From Alphaproteobacteria bacterium (GTDB lineage: Bacteria > Pseudomonadota > Alphaproteobacteria > Micavibrionales > UBA2020): a stretch of DNA of 10,001 nucleotides. Position numbers and translations under genes: made by a program. Of this stretch, positions 1-6,661 are shown one piece after another. The notes under the pieces were generated by a model that was given only the letters and a program-made list of their open reading frames with translations, made no database searches and was not told the origin of the DNA. Location of the stretch: contig JADYYV010000027.1 of assembly GCA_020853455.1 (NCBI GenBank), forward strand, positions 1 through 10,001. The letters run 5' to 3'. Position 1 is the stretch's first letter; each line of letters opens with the position of its first letter.

Positions 1-576
1 GGCGGCTGGTCGGACAGGGCGATCAACCTGTTCTGCCTTGCGGGCATTTCGCTGCCGCATTTCTGGTTGGGCATTCTGCTGATATCGCTGTTCGCGGTGA
101 CGCTCGGCTGGCTGCCGGCGGGGGCGTCGCTGGACGGCGAATTCATGGATGATGTGCGGGCGATGACGCTGCCGGTTGCGACGCTAGCAGTATCTGGTCT
201 GGCGGTCTATGTGCGGCATTTGCGCGCGGCGATGGTCGATGCCCTGCGCGCCGACCATATCCGCACCGCGCGCGCCAAGGGTTGCTCGCCCCGCCGCACG
301 GTGTGGAACCACGCTTTCAAAAACGCGCTGCCGCCCGTGCTGACCATTCTGATGCTCGACCTTGGCACGCTGTTTTCCGGCGCGCTGACGGTGGAGGCGG
401 TGTTCGGTTTCCCCGGCATGGGCAAGCTGATGTTCGATGCGGTAATGGGAAATGATTATAACTTGGCACTTTGCGGCTTCCTGATCCTGACCTTTTTTGT
501 GCTTCTGGCGAATTTTATGGCGGATTTCCTGTATGCCGCGCTCGACCCGCGCGTGAGCTATATGGAGGCAAAATGA
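1..576 (+). CDS. ABC transporter permease, DppB/OppB-like (5' truncated by window edge)
   Basis: This is the C-terminal 191 residues of an inner-membrane permease subunit of a peptide/nickel-type ABC importer. The reading frame is open from base 1, so the start lies upstream. Hydrophobic segments lie at about residues 11-35, 56-72, 112-130 and 157-177 of the visible part. The cytoplasmic EAA-type coupling loop, which docks on the ATPase, is at about residues 80-111 (ALRADHIRTARAKG, then a Pro-Pro). The C-terminus (ADFLYAALDPRVSY) is the usual end of DppB/OppB proteins. The family acts as a heterodimer with a DppC-type permease, and one follows directly with an overlap of stop and start codons (ATGA, 573-576). 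The transported substrate cannot be told from permeases; di/oligopeptide, nickel or a glutathione-like compound are all possible. Family assignment is secure. Confidence 0.93.
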   Translation, partial: GGWSDRAINLFCLAGISLPHFWLGILLISLFAVTLGWLPAGASLDGEFMDDVRAMTLPVATLAVSGLAVYVRHLRAAMVDALRADHIRTARAKGCSPRRTVWNHAFKNALPPVLTILMLDLGTLFSGALTVEAVFGFPGMGKLMFDAVMGNDYNLALCGFLILTFFVLLANFMADFLYAALDPRVSYMEAK

Positions 577-1415
577 CTCGTTCTTTGCCGTTTGTATTTC
601 TCCTACGATTGTGGACGCTTTGTTTTTCGGCTGGACTGATCGAGAACGCGTTGCATTTGACGTCGAACGATGTGGATTTGAGCACGAGATTTATGAGCCC
701 GTCGTTTCAGCATTTTCTTGGCACAGACGAGTTGGGGCGTGATGTTTTTATTCGCCTTCTTTATGGCGGTCAGGTTTCATTGATCGTTTCTGGGGTTGCG
801 GGACTGTTGGCGGCCGCCATCGGCACGACAATCGGTATGATTGCTGGATATACGGGCGGCAAGTGGGATGCGCTGCTAATGAGATATACAGATTTCGTGA
901 TTGCGTTACCTACTCTCCCGTTACTGATTATCCTATCAGCATTAGACATGTCAAAACTGGGATTTTCAGGCGGATTCAATGCCAATCTATATAAAATCAT
1001 AGCTATTATCTCGTTACTAGGATGGACGACTGTTGCGCGTCTTTCACGTGCGCGCACACTTACCATCAAGGAAATGGACTTCGTGCGCGCGGCTCGGGCG
1101 CTTGGAATGTCAAATGCGCGTATATTGTTGCGCCATATTTTACCAAATCTATTCGGCACCATCGTCGTTGCAACTTCCTTGGCGATGGGCGGCTTCTTAA
1201 TGACCGAGTCAACGCTCAGCTTCCTTGGCCTTGGCATCCAGCCGCCGCTGCCCAGCTGGGGGAATATGCTGACGAACGCGCAGGAAACGATCTGGGAACA
1301 TGCGCGGCTGACCGTTTATCCGGGCGCGATGATTTTTGTAACCGTGCTGGCGTTCAATTTCCTTGGCGACCGGTTGCAAAACAGGCTCGACCCGAAATCC
1401 GGGAACCGGATATAA
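573..1415 (+). CDS. ABC transporter permease, DppC/OppC-like
   Basis: A 280-residue inner-membrane permease, partner of the DppB-like protein before it. The ATG at 573 is chosen because it overlaps the upstream stop (ATGA) and has a good Shine-Dalgarno (GGAGG, 564-568) four bases ahead. The family hallmark LGTDELGRDVFIRLLYGGQ is at residues 49-67. Hydrophobic segments are at about 5-22, 69-92, 106-124, 140-156, 194-212 and 250-265. The EAA coupling loop is at about 168-191 (MDFVRAARALGMSNARILLRHILP), and the usual ending FNFLGDRLQNRLDP is present. Size is at the short end for the family. Base use is odd: most of the gene up to about 1200 is much poorer in GC than its neighbours and carries six CTA, six TTA and two AGA codons, while the last 70 codons return to the local GC-rich style. 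The frame is intact and conserved motifs are present, so it is probably functional. Confidence 0.95.
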   Translation: MTRSLPFVFLLRLWTLCFSAGLIENALHLTSNDVDLSTRFMSPSFQHFLGTDELGRDVFIRLLYGGQVSLIVSGVAGLLAAAIGTTIGMIAGYTGGKWDALLMRYTDFVIALPTLPLLIILSALDMSKLGFSGGFNANLYKIIAIISLLGWTTVARLSRARTLTIKEMDFVRAARALGMSNARILLRHILPNLFGTIVVATSLAMGGFLMTESTLSFLGLGIQPPLPSWGNMLTNAQETIWEHARLTVYPGAMIFVTVLAFNFLGDRLQNRLDPKSGNRI

Positions 1416-1419
1416 AAAA

Positions 1420-1450
1420 CCCCGCCGGTGTTCAAACCGGCGGGGTGTTT
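1420..1450. terminator. Strong intrinsic terminator, probably bidirectional
   Basis: A perfect 10-bp stem (CCCCGCCGGT, 1420-1429, with ACCGGCGGGG, 1436-1445) has a 6-base loop. On the plus strand it is followed by a T-rich run (tgtttt). On its left flank an A run (1414-1419) supplies the U tract for minus-strand transcription. It sits four bases after the permease stop and between two convergent transcription units, so it likely ends both the permease operon and the ald/Cys-rich transcript. Confidence 0.9.
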
Positions 1451-1465
1451 TGATCGTTTATCCGC

Positions 1466-1663
1466 TTAGCTGCGGCAGCCGCAGCCGCCGCAACCGCCGC
1501 CCACGGGCGCGCAGTCTTCTTCATCGCTCTCGGCTTCGTCGGCGGCGTACTGGTCGCCGACGACAAGAACGTCATGCTGCTTTTCGGCAGCAAGGGCGGA
1601 AATGGTTGCTTTTTCTTCCGGCGATTTTTCGCCGTTCAGGAAGTTTTTCAGGAACGAGATCAT
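1466..1663 (-). CDS. Small acidic protein with Cys/Gly-rich C-terminus (65 aa), coupled to ald
   Basis: A 65-residue protein whose ATG (1661-1663) overlaps the stop of ald as ATGA. Translational coupling is likely, because only a weak purine stretch (AGAAGAAAG) precedes the start. The N-terminal 20 residues (MISFLKNFLNGEKSPEEKAT) look helical. Residues 42-50 are strongly acidic (DEAESDEED). The end, CAPVGGGCGGCGCRS, places cysteines at 51, 58, 61 and 63. No signal peptide or membrane segment is evident. The layout (short helical leader, acidic linker, Cys/Gly tail) recalls small CCGSCS-motif-type proteins and metal-binding tails, but I cannot assign it to a family. A metal-binding or redox role, or a modified peptide, are possibilities; no maturation enzyme is visible nearby. 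That it is a real gene is supported by the exact overlap with ald and by the terminator just beyond its stop. Confidence 0.75.
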   Translation of the reverse strand: MISFLKNFLNGEKSPEEKATISALAAEKQHDVLVVGDQYAADEAESDEEDCAPVGGGCGGCGCRS

Positions 1664-2778
1664 GCTGCGAGACTTTCTTCTGCTTTGGAGTAATCGAGTT
1701 TCAGGTCGCGGGCGACTTCCGCCTGCGTGATTTTGCCTTTGCAGACGGTCAGGCCGTTGCGCAGGTGTTTGTTGTCCTGCAGCGCCTTCACCCAGCCCTT
1801 GTTGGCGATTTCGATGCCATAGGGAAGGACGGCGTTGTTCAGGGCATAGGCGGAGGTGCGGGGAACCGCGCCCGGCATGTTGGCGACGCAATAGTGCAGG
1901 ACTCCGTCGACTTCGTAGGTCGGGTTGTCATGCGTGGTCGCTTTCGACGTTTCCGCGCAGCCGCCCTGATCGATCGCTATATCGACGATGACCGATTTCG
2001 GGCGCATCTGCTTGAGGTGAGCGCGGGTAATAAGTTTGGGCGCTAACGCGCCGGGGATCAGCACCGCGCCGATCACGAGGTCGGCTTGGGTGACATATTG
2101 GTCAACCGCATCCTGCGTCGAATAGACGATATTCGCGCGGGAACCGAACAGGTCTTCGAGGTAGCGGATACGATCGAGCGATTTTTCGATGATCGTCACG
2201 CGCGCCTCAAGCCCCACCGCCATTTTCGCGGAATGGGTGCCGGCAACGCCGCCGCCGATGATGACGACTTCCGCCGCCTTCACGCCCGGCACGCCGCCCA
2301 GCAGAATGCCCGAGCCGCCATTGGCCACATGCAGGAAATATGCGCCCACATGCACGCCCATGCGTCCCGCCACTTCGGACATCGGCGCCAGCAGCGGCAA
2401 ACCGCCACGGTCGGACGTCACGGTTTCATAGGCAATCGCAACCGCGCCGGAATCGATCAGGCCCTTGGCCTGTGTCGCATCTGCCGCGAGGTGCAGGTAG
2501 GTGAAAAGGATCTGGCCCTTGCGCATCATGGCGGTTTCGACGGGCTGGGGTTCTTTCACCTTCACGATCATTTCGGCCTTGTCGAACACGTCCTTGGCGG
2601 TCGCGACGATTTTCGCACCGGCCTTGACGTAATCGTCATCGGAAGCCTGAATGCCGGCGCCGGCATTGGTTTCAACGATAACCTGGTGGCCGTTGCGCAC
2701 ATATTCGCGCACGGAAGTCGGGGTGAGACCGACGCGGAATTCCTTGGTCTTGATCTCCTTGGGGCATCCGATGAGCAT
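1660..2778 (-). CDS. ald: Alanine dehydrogenase
   Basis: Catalyses reversible NAD-dependent oxidative deamination of L-alanine to pyruvate and ammonium in the cytoplasm. The 372-residue product matches the usual family length of about 371. The ATG at 2776-2778 gives the canonical start MLIGCPKEIK and has a Shine-Dalgarno (AGGAG, complement of 2787-2791) eight bases upstream; a longer in-frame extension to 2820 would add 14 atypical residues. Residues known for catalysis and substrate binding in the family fall at the expected places: R15, K75 (KVKEP), H96 (TYLHLA) and D270 (DIAIDQGG). The dinucleotide-binding glycine motif is GGGVAG at 175-180. The C-terminal region MPGAVPRTSAYALNNA (301-316) is typical. 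The stop overlaps the start of the small Cys-rich gene. It is divergent from rocD, which suggests joint use of alanine and ornithine/arginine as nitrogen or carbon source. Confidence 0.97.
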   Translation of the reverse strand: MLIGCPKEIKTKEFRVGLTPTSVREYVRNGHQVIVETNAGAGIQASDDDYVKAGAKIVATAKDVFDKAEMIVKVKEPQPVETAMMRKGQILFTYLHLAADATQAKGLIDSGAVAIAYETVTSDRGGLPLLAPMSEVAGRMGVHVGAYFLHVANGGSGILLGGVPGVKAAEVVIIGGGVAGTHSAKMAVGLEARVTIIEKSLDRIRYLEDLFGSRANIVYSTQDAVDQYVTQADLVIGAVLIPGALAPKLITRAHLKQMRPKSVIVDIAIDQGGCAETSKATTHDNPTYEVDGVLHYCVANMPGAVPRTSAYALNNAVLPYGIEIANKGWVKALQDNKHLRNGLTVCKGKITQAEVARDLKLDYSKAEESLAA

Positions 2779-2856
2779 TGCTTTTTCTCCTAAGGAGCCT
2801 GATACTCGGGGCCATGACAAAGACCCCCTTCAGACTCGGGGTTGTTTGATGCGGCC

Positions 2857-2885
2857 ATACTATAGTTATGCCCAAACCAATTCAA
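2857..2885 (-). promoter_or_regulatory. Candidate sigma-70-type promoter for ald
   Basis: Read on the minus strand, TTGAAT (complement of 2880-2885) lies 17 bases from TAGTAT (complement of 2857-2862). Transcription would begin near 2850 and leave a leader of about 70 bases before ald. The match is moderate. The same stretch holds the self-complementary octamer ACTATAGT (2859-2866), so a -10-like element can be read on either strand; rocD needs a promoter in this same 117-bp gap but has no convincing -35. Confidence 0.35.
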
Positions 2886-2895
2886 GTGAGCCATT

Positions 2896-4149
2896 ATGTT
2901 AAATAAAATCATCGAGATGTTCTCGCCCAAATCCCCGACCCAGAAGCTGATCGACCATGAAGCGCAGTTTGTGGCGAAAAACTACCACCCCCTGCCGGTC
3001 GTCCTGAACCGCGGCGAGGGTTGCTACCTGTGGGATCACGAGGGCAAGAAGTACCTCGACATGATGAGCGCCTATTCCGCCGTCAGTTGCGGCCATTCGC
3101 ACCCCCGCATCGTGAAGGCGCTGACCGATCAGGTAAACAAGCTCGCGATGTGCAGCCGCGCATACCACACCAACACCCTTGGCCCGTTCGTCGAGAAACT
3201 GGTGCAGGTCACCGGCCTTGATGAAGTGCTGCCGATGAACACAGGCGCGGAAGCCGTCGAAACCGCCGTGAAGGCCGCGCGCCAGTGGGGCTATGTCGTC
3301 AAGAAAATCCCCGAAAACCAGGCGGAGATCATCGTCGCGGAAGGCAACTTCCACGGCCGCACCACGACCGTTATCAGTTTTTCGACCGAAGCCGATTACC
3401 GCAAGAATTTCGGCCCCTTCACCCCCGGCTTCAAGGCTGTGCCGTTCGACGACCTGAAGGCCATCGAAGCCGCGATCACGCCCAACACCGCCGCCATCCT
3501 GTTTGAACCCATCCAGGGCGAAGCGGGCATCAAGACGCCGCATGACGGCTTCCTGCAGGGCCTGCGCAAGCTGTGCGACGAGAAAAACGTGCTGCTGATT
3601 TTGGACGAAGTGCAATCCGGCCTTGGCCGCACCGGCAAGATGTTCTGCTTCCAGCATGAAAACGTGCTGCCCGATGTGCTGATCCTTGGCAAAGCGCTGG
3701 GCGGCGGGCTGCTGCCCGTTTCCGCCATCGTCGGCAAAAAGGCCGTGATGGAATTGTTCAAGCCAGGCAGCCACGGCTCGACCTTTGGCGGCAACCCGCT
3801 GGCGGCGGCTGTCGGCCTCGAAGCTTTGAAAGTTCTCGAAGAAGAAGGCATGGTACAAAACAGCGCCATTCTGGGCGCATATATGCAGGAACAGCTGCGC
3901 GGCATCAACAGCCCGCTGGTGACCGGTGTGCGCGGCCGCGGATTGTGGATCGGCATGGATTTCGACCCCGCGCGCGTGACCGCCCGCAAGGTCTGCGAAA
4001 AGCTGATGGAAAAAGGGATTCTTTCCAAAGACACGCATCATACCGTCGTGCGTTTCGCCCCGCCGCTGACCATCACACGGGAACAGATCGACTGGGCGCT
4101 GGAACAGGTGCGCGCCGTGATCCGCGAGCTGGAAGGCAAGAACGGCTGA
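2896..4149 (+). CDS. rocD: Ornithine aminotransferase (ornithine--oxo-acid transaminase)
   Basis: A 417-residue PLP-dependent class-III aminotransferase. It moves the delta-amino group of L-ornithine to 2-oxoglutarate, giving glutamate-5-semialdehyde and glutamate in the cytoplasm, a step from arginine/ornithine to proline or glutamate. The ornithine-specific N-terminal pattern is clear: NYHPLPVVLNRGEGCYLWD (29-47) and YLDMMSAYSAVSCGHSHP (53-70). The phosphate-binding NTGAEA is at 115-120. The cofactor-pairing aspartate is D237 in LILDEVQSGLGRTG, and the Schiff-base lysine is K266 in LGKALGGG. The ATG at 2896 follows AAGTGAG (2884-2890) at a good distance; an ATG at residue 8 is possible but lacks a ribosome site. 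Acetylornithine aminotransferase is the main alternative, but the HPLPVVL and SAYSAV motifs favour RocD. It ends nine bases before the convergent gene at 4159, with no clear terminator. Confidence 0.93.
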   Translation: MLNKIIEMFSPKSPTQKLIDHEAQFVAKNYHPLPVVLNRGEGCYLWDHEGKKYLDMMSAYSAVSCGHSHPRIVKALTDQVNKLAMCSRAYHTNTLGPFVEKLVQVTGLDEVLPMNTGAEAVETAVKAARQWGYVVKKIPENQAEIIVAEGNFHGRTTTVISFSTEADYRKNFGPFTPGFKAVPFDDLKAIEAAITPNTAAILFEPIQGEAGIKTPHDGFLQGLRKLCDEKNVLLILDEVQSGLGRTGKMFCFQHENVLPDVLILGKALGGGLLPVSAIVGKKAVMELFKPGSHGSTFGGNPLAAAVGLEALKVLEEEGMVQNSAILGAYMQEQLRGINSPLVTGVRGRGLWIGMDFDPARVTARKVCEKLMEKGILSKDTHHTVVRFAPPLTITREQIDWALEQVRAVIRELEGKNG

Positions 4150-4158
4150 TAATTTTAT

Positions 4159-4581
4159 TTAAGGTTTCGGCGCGAAGCGCGGCTTGGGCGCGGGTTTTGC
4201 CGCGACTGCCGTTTTCACATCGTCATTCGCGTTTTTAAATGCGGGCCCGATCGTTTTCGTGGCCAGCGTGGACGGCGTTTCAACAGGCGCAGGCACATCC
4301 GGCTTTTTCGGCGCGGTGACATCCAGCGTCGCAGGCTTCATCCGCGCTGCGGTGAATTTTGCAGCCACGCCACCCAGCACAAACGCGCCGCCCGCCAGCA
4401 ACATGGTGCTGGGCGCGGCAGTCATGAAGGCGGCGGTGCCGATCAGCGCAAGCCCGCCGATAATGCCGCTGTCGCCAAGGCCGTCGATGAAGGTTTTCGG
4501 CGTTTCGGATTTTCGGGGCGGCGTCAGTTTTTGCGCAAAGTTGCGGAGTTTTTCACCGGCGGATTTCAGCGGATTCTTCAT
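4159..4581 (-). CDS. Hypothetical small membrane protein with Pro/Ala/Lys-rich tail
   Basis: A 140-residue protein of unknown function. The ATG at 4579-4581 is preceded by a weak GGGG five bases away; a TTG at 4606-4608 would add nine residues. The N-terminus is basic (MKNPLKSAGEKLRNFAQKLTPPRK). Two adjacent hydrophobic, Gly/Ala-rich stretches at about 38-56 and 59-76 (GIIGGLALIGTAAF; LLAGGAFVLGGVAA) could form a membrane hairpin. The remaining 65 residues are low-complexity, rich in Pro, Ala, Lys and Thr, and end in KPAPKPRFAPKP. There is no signal cleavage site or enzymatic motif. It is convergent with rocD (9-bp gap) and divergent from the gene at 4729. Codon use resembles the neighbours. 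I do not recognise the family. Confidence 0.7.
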   Translation of the reverse strand: MKNPLKSAGEKLRNFAQKLTPPRKSETPKTFIDGLGDSGIIGGLALIGTAAFMTAAPSTMLLAGGAFVLGGVAAKFTAARMKPATLDVTAPKKPDVPAPVETPSTLATKTIGPAFKNANDDVKTAVAAKPAPKPRFAPKP

Positions 4582-4728
4582 GGCTGCCCCATAAGTCGCG
4601 CATTTCAATCAGATAGCCAATCATGGGCGCGGCTTTCGCCGCTGTCAATTGCGCGCCTTATGGCAAGTCGTCGCAACGCTTTCTCAACCAATTTGCCTTA
4701 ACGTGAGAATGAACGAGGGAGAAACCGC

Positions 4729-5292
4729 ATGCTCTATGCCATCAACGACCTGCTGCAGAAAATGGGCGCACCCGAGGCGAGGGAGCGCGGGCGAATCGAA
4801 TGGCATTATTTTGACGCGGTGAAAAAGAACCTGGAAGGTTTCGCGGAAATCCGTTTTGAAGCGGGCGGCGAACGCCTGGTCGCCGAGATGAAACAGATCA
4901 AGAAAAATTACGAAGACGACGCGGGCAAACTGCACCCCGTTTACACCGAGAGTTTTTATCTGTACGCGGAGCGCACGGCGCGCGCGGGATACTATCGCGT
5001 CACCAAAATCTCGCTGGATGGCGAAGACTATAACAATCCGCAAAAAGGCGTGGTGGAACTGGGATTATCCGTGTTCCATGCCCGCGCGCTGGATATTTCC
5101 ATCCGCATGATGGAGCAGGTTTTCAACAAGCAGGACATCCTGGAACCCGTCATCGATCCGATGCCGAAATTCCGCGACCTGTTCGCGTCGCAAAAACCGG
5201 CGCAGGCGCCTGTGCCGCCGCTGAAACGCGAGGAGTGGGGCGTCGTCATCCCCTTCCGCCCGCGCAACCATTTGCACGCAAACGCAAGCTGA
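4729..5292 (+). CDS. Hypothetical soluble protein (187 aa)
   Basis: A 187-residue protein that I do not recognise. The ATG at 4729 has a strong Shine-Dalgarno (GAGGGAG, 4715-4721) seven bases ahead. There are no membrane segments or signal peptide. The sequence is a mix of charged helices and strands: an N-terminal helix (MLYAINDLLQKMG), aromatic IEWHYFDAVKKNLEGFAEIRFE (23-44), a lysine/acid-rich stretch (EMKQIKKNYEDDAGKLHP, 53-70), a Tyr-rich part (YTESFYLYAERTARAGYYRVTK, 72-93), and a helix ending MMEQVFNKQDILEP (127-140). The C-terminal 35 residues are Pro-rich and probably flexible (PAQAPVPPLKREEW). Its stop is four bases from the stop of the convergent pmbA. No function is proposed; codon use and the ribosome site make it a credible gene. 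Confidence 0.82.
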   Translation: MLYAINDLLQKMGAPEARERGRIEWHYFDAVKKNLEGFAEIRFEAGGERLVAEMKQIKKNYEDDAGKLHPVYTESFYLYAERTARAGYYRVTKISLDGEDYNNPQKGVVELGLSVFHARALDISIRMMEQVFNKQDILEPVIDPMPKFRDLFASQKPAQAPVPPLKREEWGVVIPFRPRNHLHANAS

Positions 5293-5296
5293 CGCT

Positions 5297-6646
5297 TTAC
5301 GCGCCCGCGACCGTCATTTTCGCGATGCGCAGCGTCGGCGTATCGACGCCGTATTTAAAAACCAGATCATTCGCAGCTTCAAGATCCAGCCACATTTGCA
5401 GGATATTACCCGCAATAGTCATTTCGGCGACCGGATAAGTGATCTGGCCTTTTTCGATCCAGAAACCGCGCGCGCCGCGGCTGTAATCGCCCGTCACGGG
5501 GTTTGCGCCCGAACCCATCAGCTGCGTGACAAAAAATCCTTCGTCGATATCCTTGATCAGTTCCTCGACCGATTTCTTTCCTGCCTGCATATAAAAATTC
5601 GCGGCGCGCGGGCTGGGCGGCGAGGATGCGCTGCGGGCGGCGTTGCCCGTCGTTTTGAGGCCGAGCTGTTTTGCCGATGACGTATCCAGCAGCCAGCCGG
5701 TCAGCACGCCGTTGTCGATGATGCTGCGTTTTTGCGGCGCAACGCCTTCGCCGTCGAACGGATGCGAGCGCGCGCCGCGTTTCAGGAACGGATCGTCAAT
5801 GACCGAAATATTCGCCGGAAAAATCTGTTTGCCCATCGAATCTTTCAGGAACGTCGTGCCGCGCGCAACCGCGCTGCCGCTGATCGCGCCCGCCAGCGAC
5901 CCGATCACGCCGCCCGCCGTGCGGCGGTCGAAGACGACAGGCATGGTTTTCGTCGGCCCCTTGCGCGGGTTCAGCGCCTGCACCGCGCGTTCCGCCGCCT
6001 TGCGCCCGATCGATACGGGATCCGCAAGGTCGGCAAGATACGCCGCGGAATCGAAATCGTAATCGGTTTCCATGCCGGTATCTTCGCCGGCGATCACGGA
6101 TACCGACAGGCTGAAACCCGATGCCGAATAACCGCCGACGAAACCGTTGGTCGCCGCGTAATACGACGTTTCCTTCGATACGCCGCATTCCGCGCCGTCG
6201 GAATTGGTGATGCCCCTGACGTCCAGCGCCGCGTTCTCGGCGGCGTCGGCCATTTCGGTCATTTTCTCGACGCTCAGATCGGTTGCGTCGTACAGGTCAA
6301 GATCGGGAAAGCTTTTGGCGATATCCGCCGGGTCGGCAAGACCGGCATATTTATCTTCGGGCACCATGCGCGCCATGGCGACGGCCCGTTCCGCCATTTG
6401 CTGCAAAGCCTCGGGCGAGCGGTCGGAAGATGACACGATCGCCTGTTTGCCGCCCACCAGCACGCGCAGGCCGATTTCCGCTTCTTCGGACCGCACCAGC
6501 GATTCCGGCTCCCCGTTGCGCCGCGTGACGGAGACGGACGCGCTGTCCGACAGCACTGCATCGGCATCGGTCGCGCCTGCGGCTTTCGCTTTTTTCAGCA
6601 CGTCTTGCAGCAGAGCCAGGGTTTCCGCCTGTTTTGCGTCGGCCAT
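5297..6646 (-). CDS. pmbA: PmbA/TldE family protein (metalloprotease TldD/E partner)
   Basis: A 449-residue member of the TldD/PmbA peptidase family, close to the usual 450 length. In the family, TldD carries the HExxxH zinc site and PmbA (TldE) is the non-metal partner; the heterodimer degrades unfolded peptides and matures some modified peptides. Here no HExxxH is present, as expected for PmbA. The signature NPVTGDYSRGARGFWIEKGQ (382-401), then YPVAEMTIAGN (404-414), is clear. Other typical parts are VVFDRRTAGGVIGSLAGAISG (237-257), DDPFLKRGARSHPFDGEGV (284-302) and the N-terminal SVTRRNGEPESLVRSEE (39-55). The ATG at 6644-6646 has AAGGAA six bases upstream. It lies 15 bp after the receiver/GGDEF gene on the same strand, so the two are probably co-transcribed. 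tldD is not in the window. Confidence 0.95.
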   Translation of the reverse strand: MADAKQAETLALLQDVLKKAKAAGATDADAVLSDSASVSVTRRNGEPESLVRSEEAEIGLRVLVGGKQAIVSSSDRSPEALQQMAERAVAMARMVPEDKYAGLADPADIAKSFPDLDLYDATDLSVEKMTEMADAAENAALDVRGITNSDGAECGVSKETSYYAATNGFVGGYSASGFSLSVSVIAGEDTGMETDYDFDSAAYLADLADPVSIGRKAAERAVQALNPRKGPTKTMPVVFDRRTAGGVIGSLAGAISGSAVARGTTFLKDSMGKQIFPANISVIDDPFLKRGARSHPFDGEGVAPQKRSIIDNGVLTGWLLDTSSAKQLGLKTTGNAARSASSPPSPRAANFYMQAGKKSVEELIKDIDEGFFVTQLMGSGANPVTGDYSRGARGFWIEKGQITYPVAEMTIAGNILQMWLDLEAANDLVFKYGVDTPTLRIAKMTVAGA

Positions 6647-6661
6647 GATGTTTTCCTTTAT

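Noticed and set aside
2086..2793. 235-codon plus-strand frame opposite ald
   Set aside because: Antisense shadow of ald; composition is unlike a real protein and no ribosome site supports it.
2899..4041. Long open frame (380 codons) on the minus strand opposite rocD
   Set aside because: It is a GC-rich shadow of rocD, whose own frame has complete PLP-enzyme motifs. The antisense product is a His/Gln/Arg-rich mix without domain sense.
4578..4592. Four-codon mini-frame (ATG GGG CAG CCA TGA, minus strand) overlapping the start of the 4159-4581 gene
   Set aside because: Possible leader peptide, but it has no ribosome site and is short enough to be chance.
4626..4653. Inverted repeat GGCGCG...CGCGCC with inner GCGGC/GCCGC hairpin between the two hypothetical genes
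   Set aside because: Such short GC-rich repeats are common in this composition, there is no U tract, and the position between divergent starts argues against a terminator.
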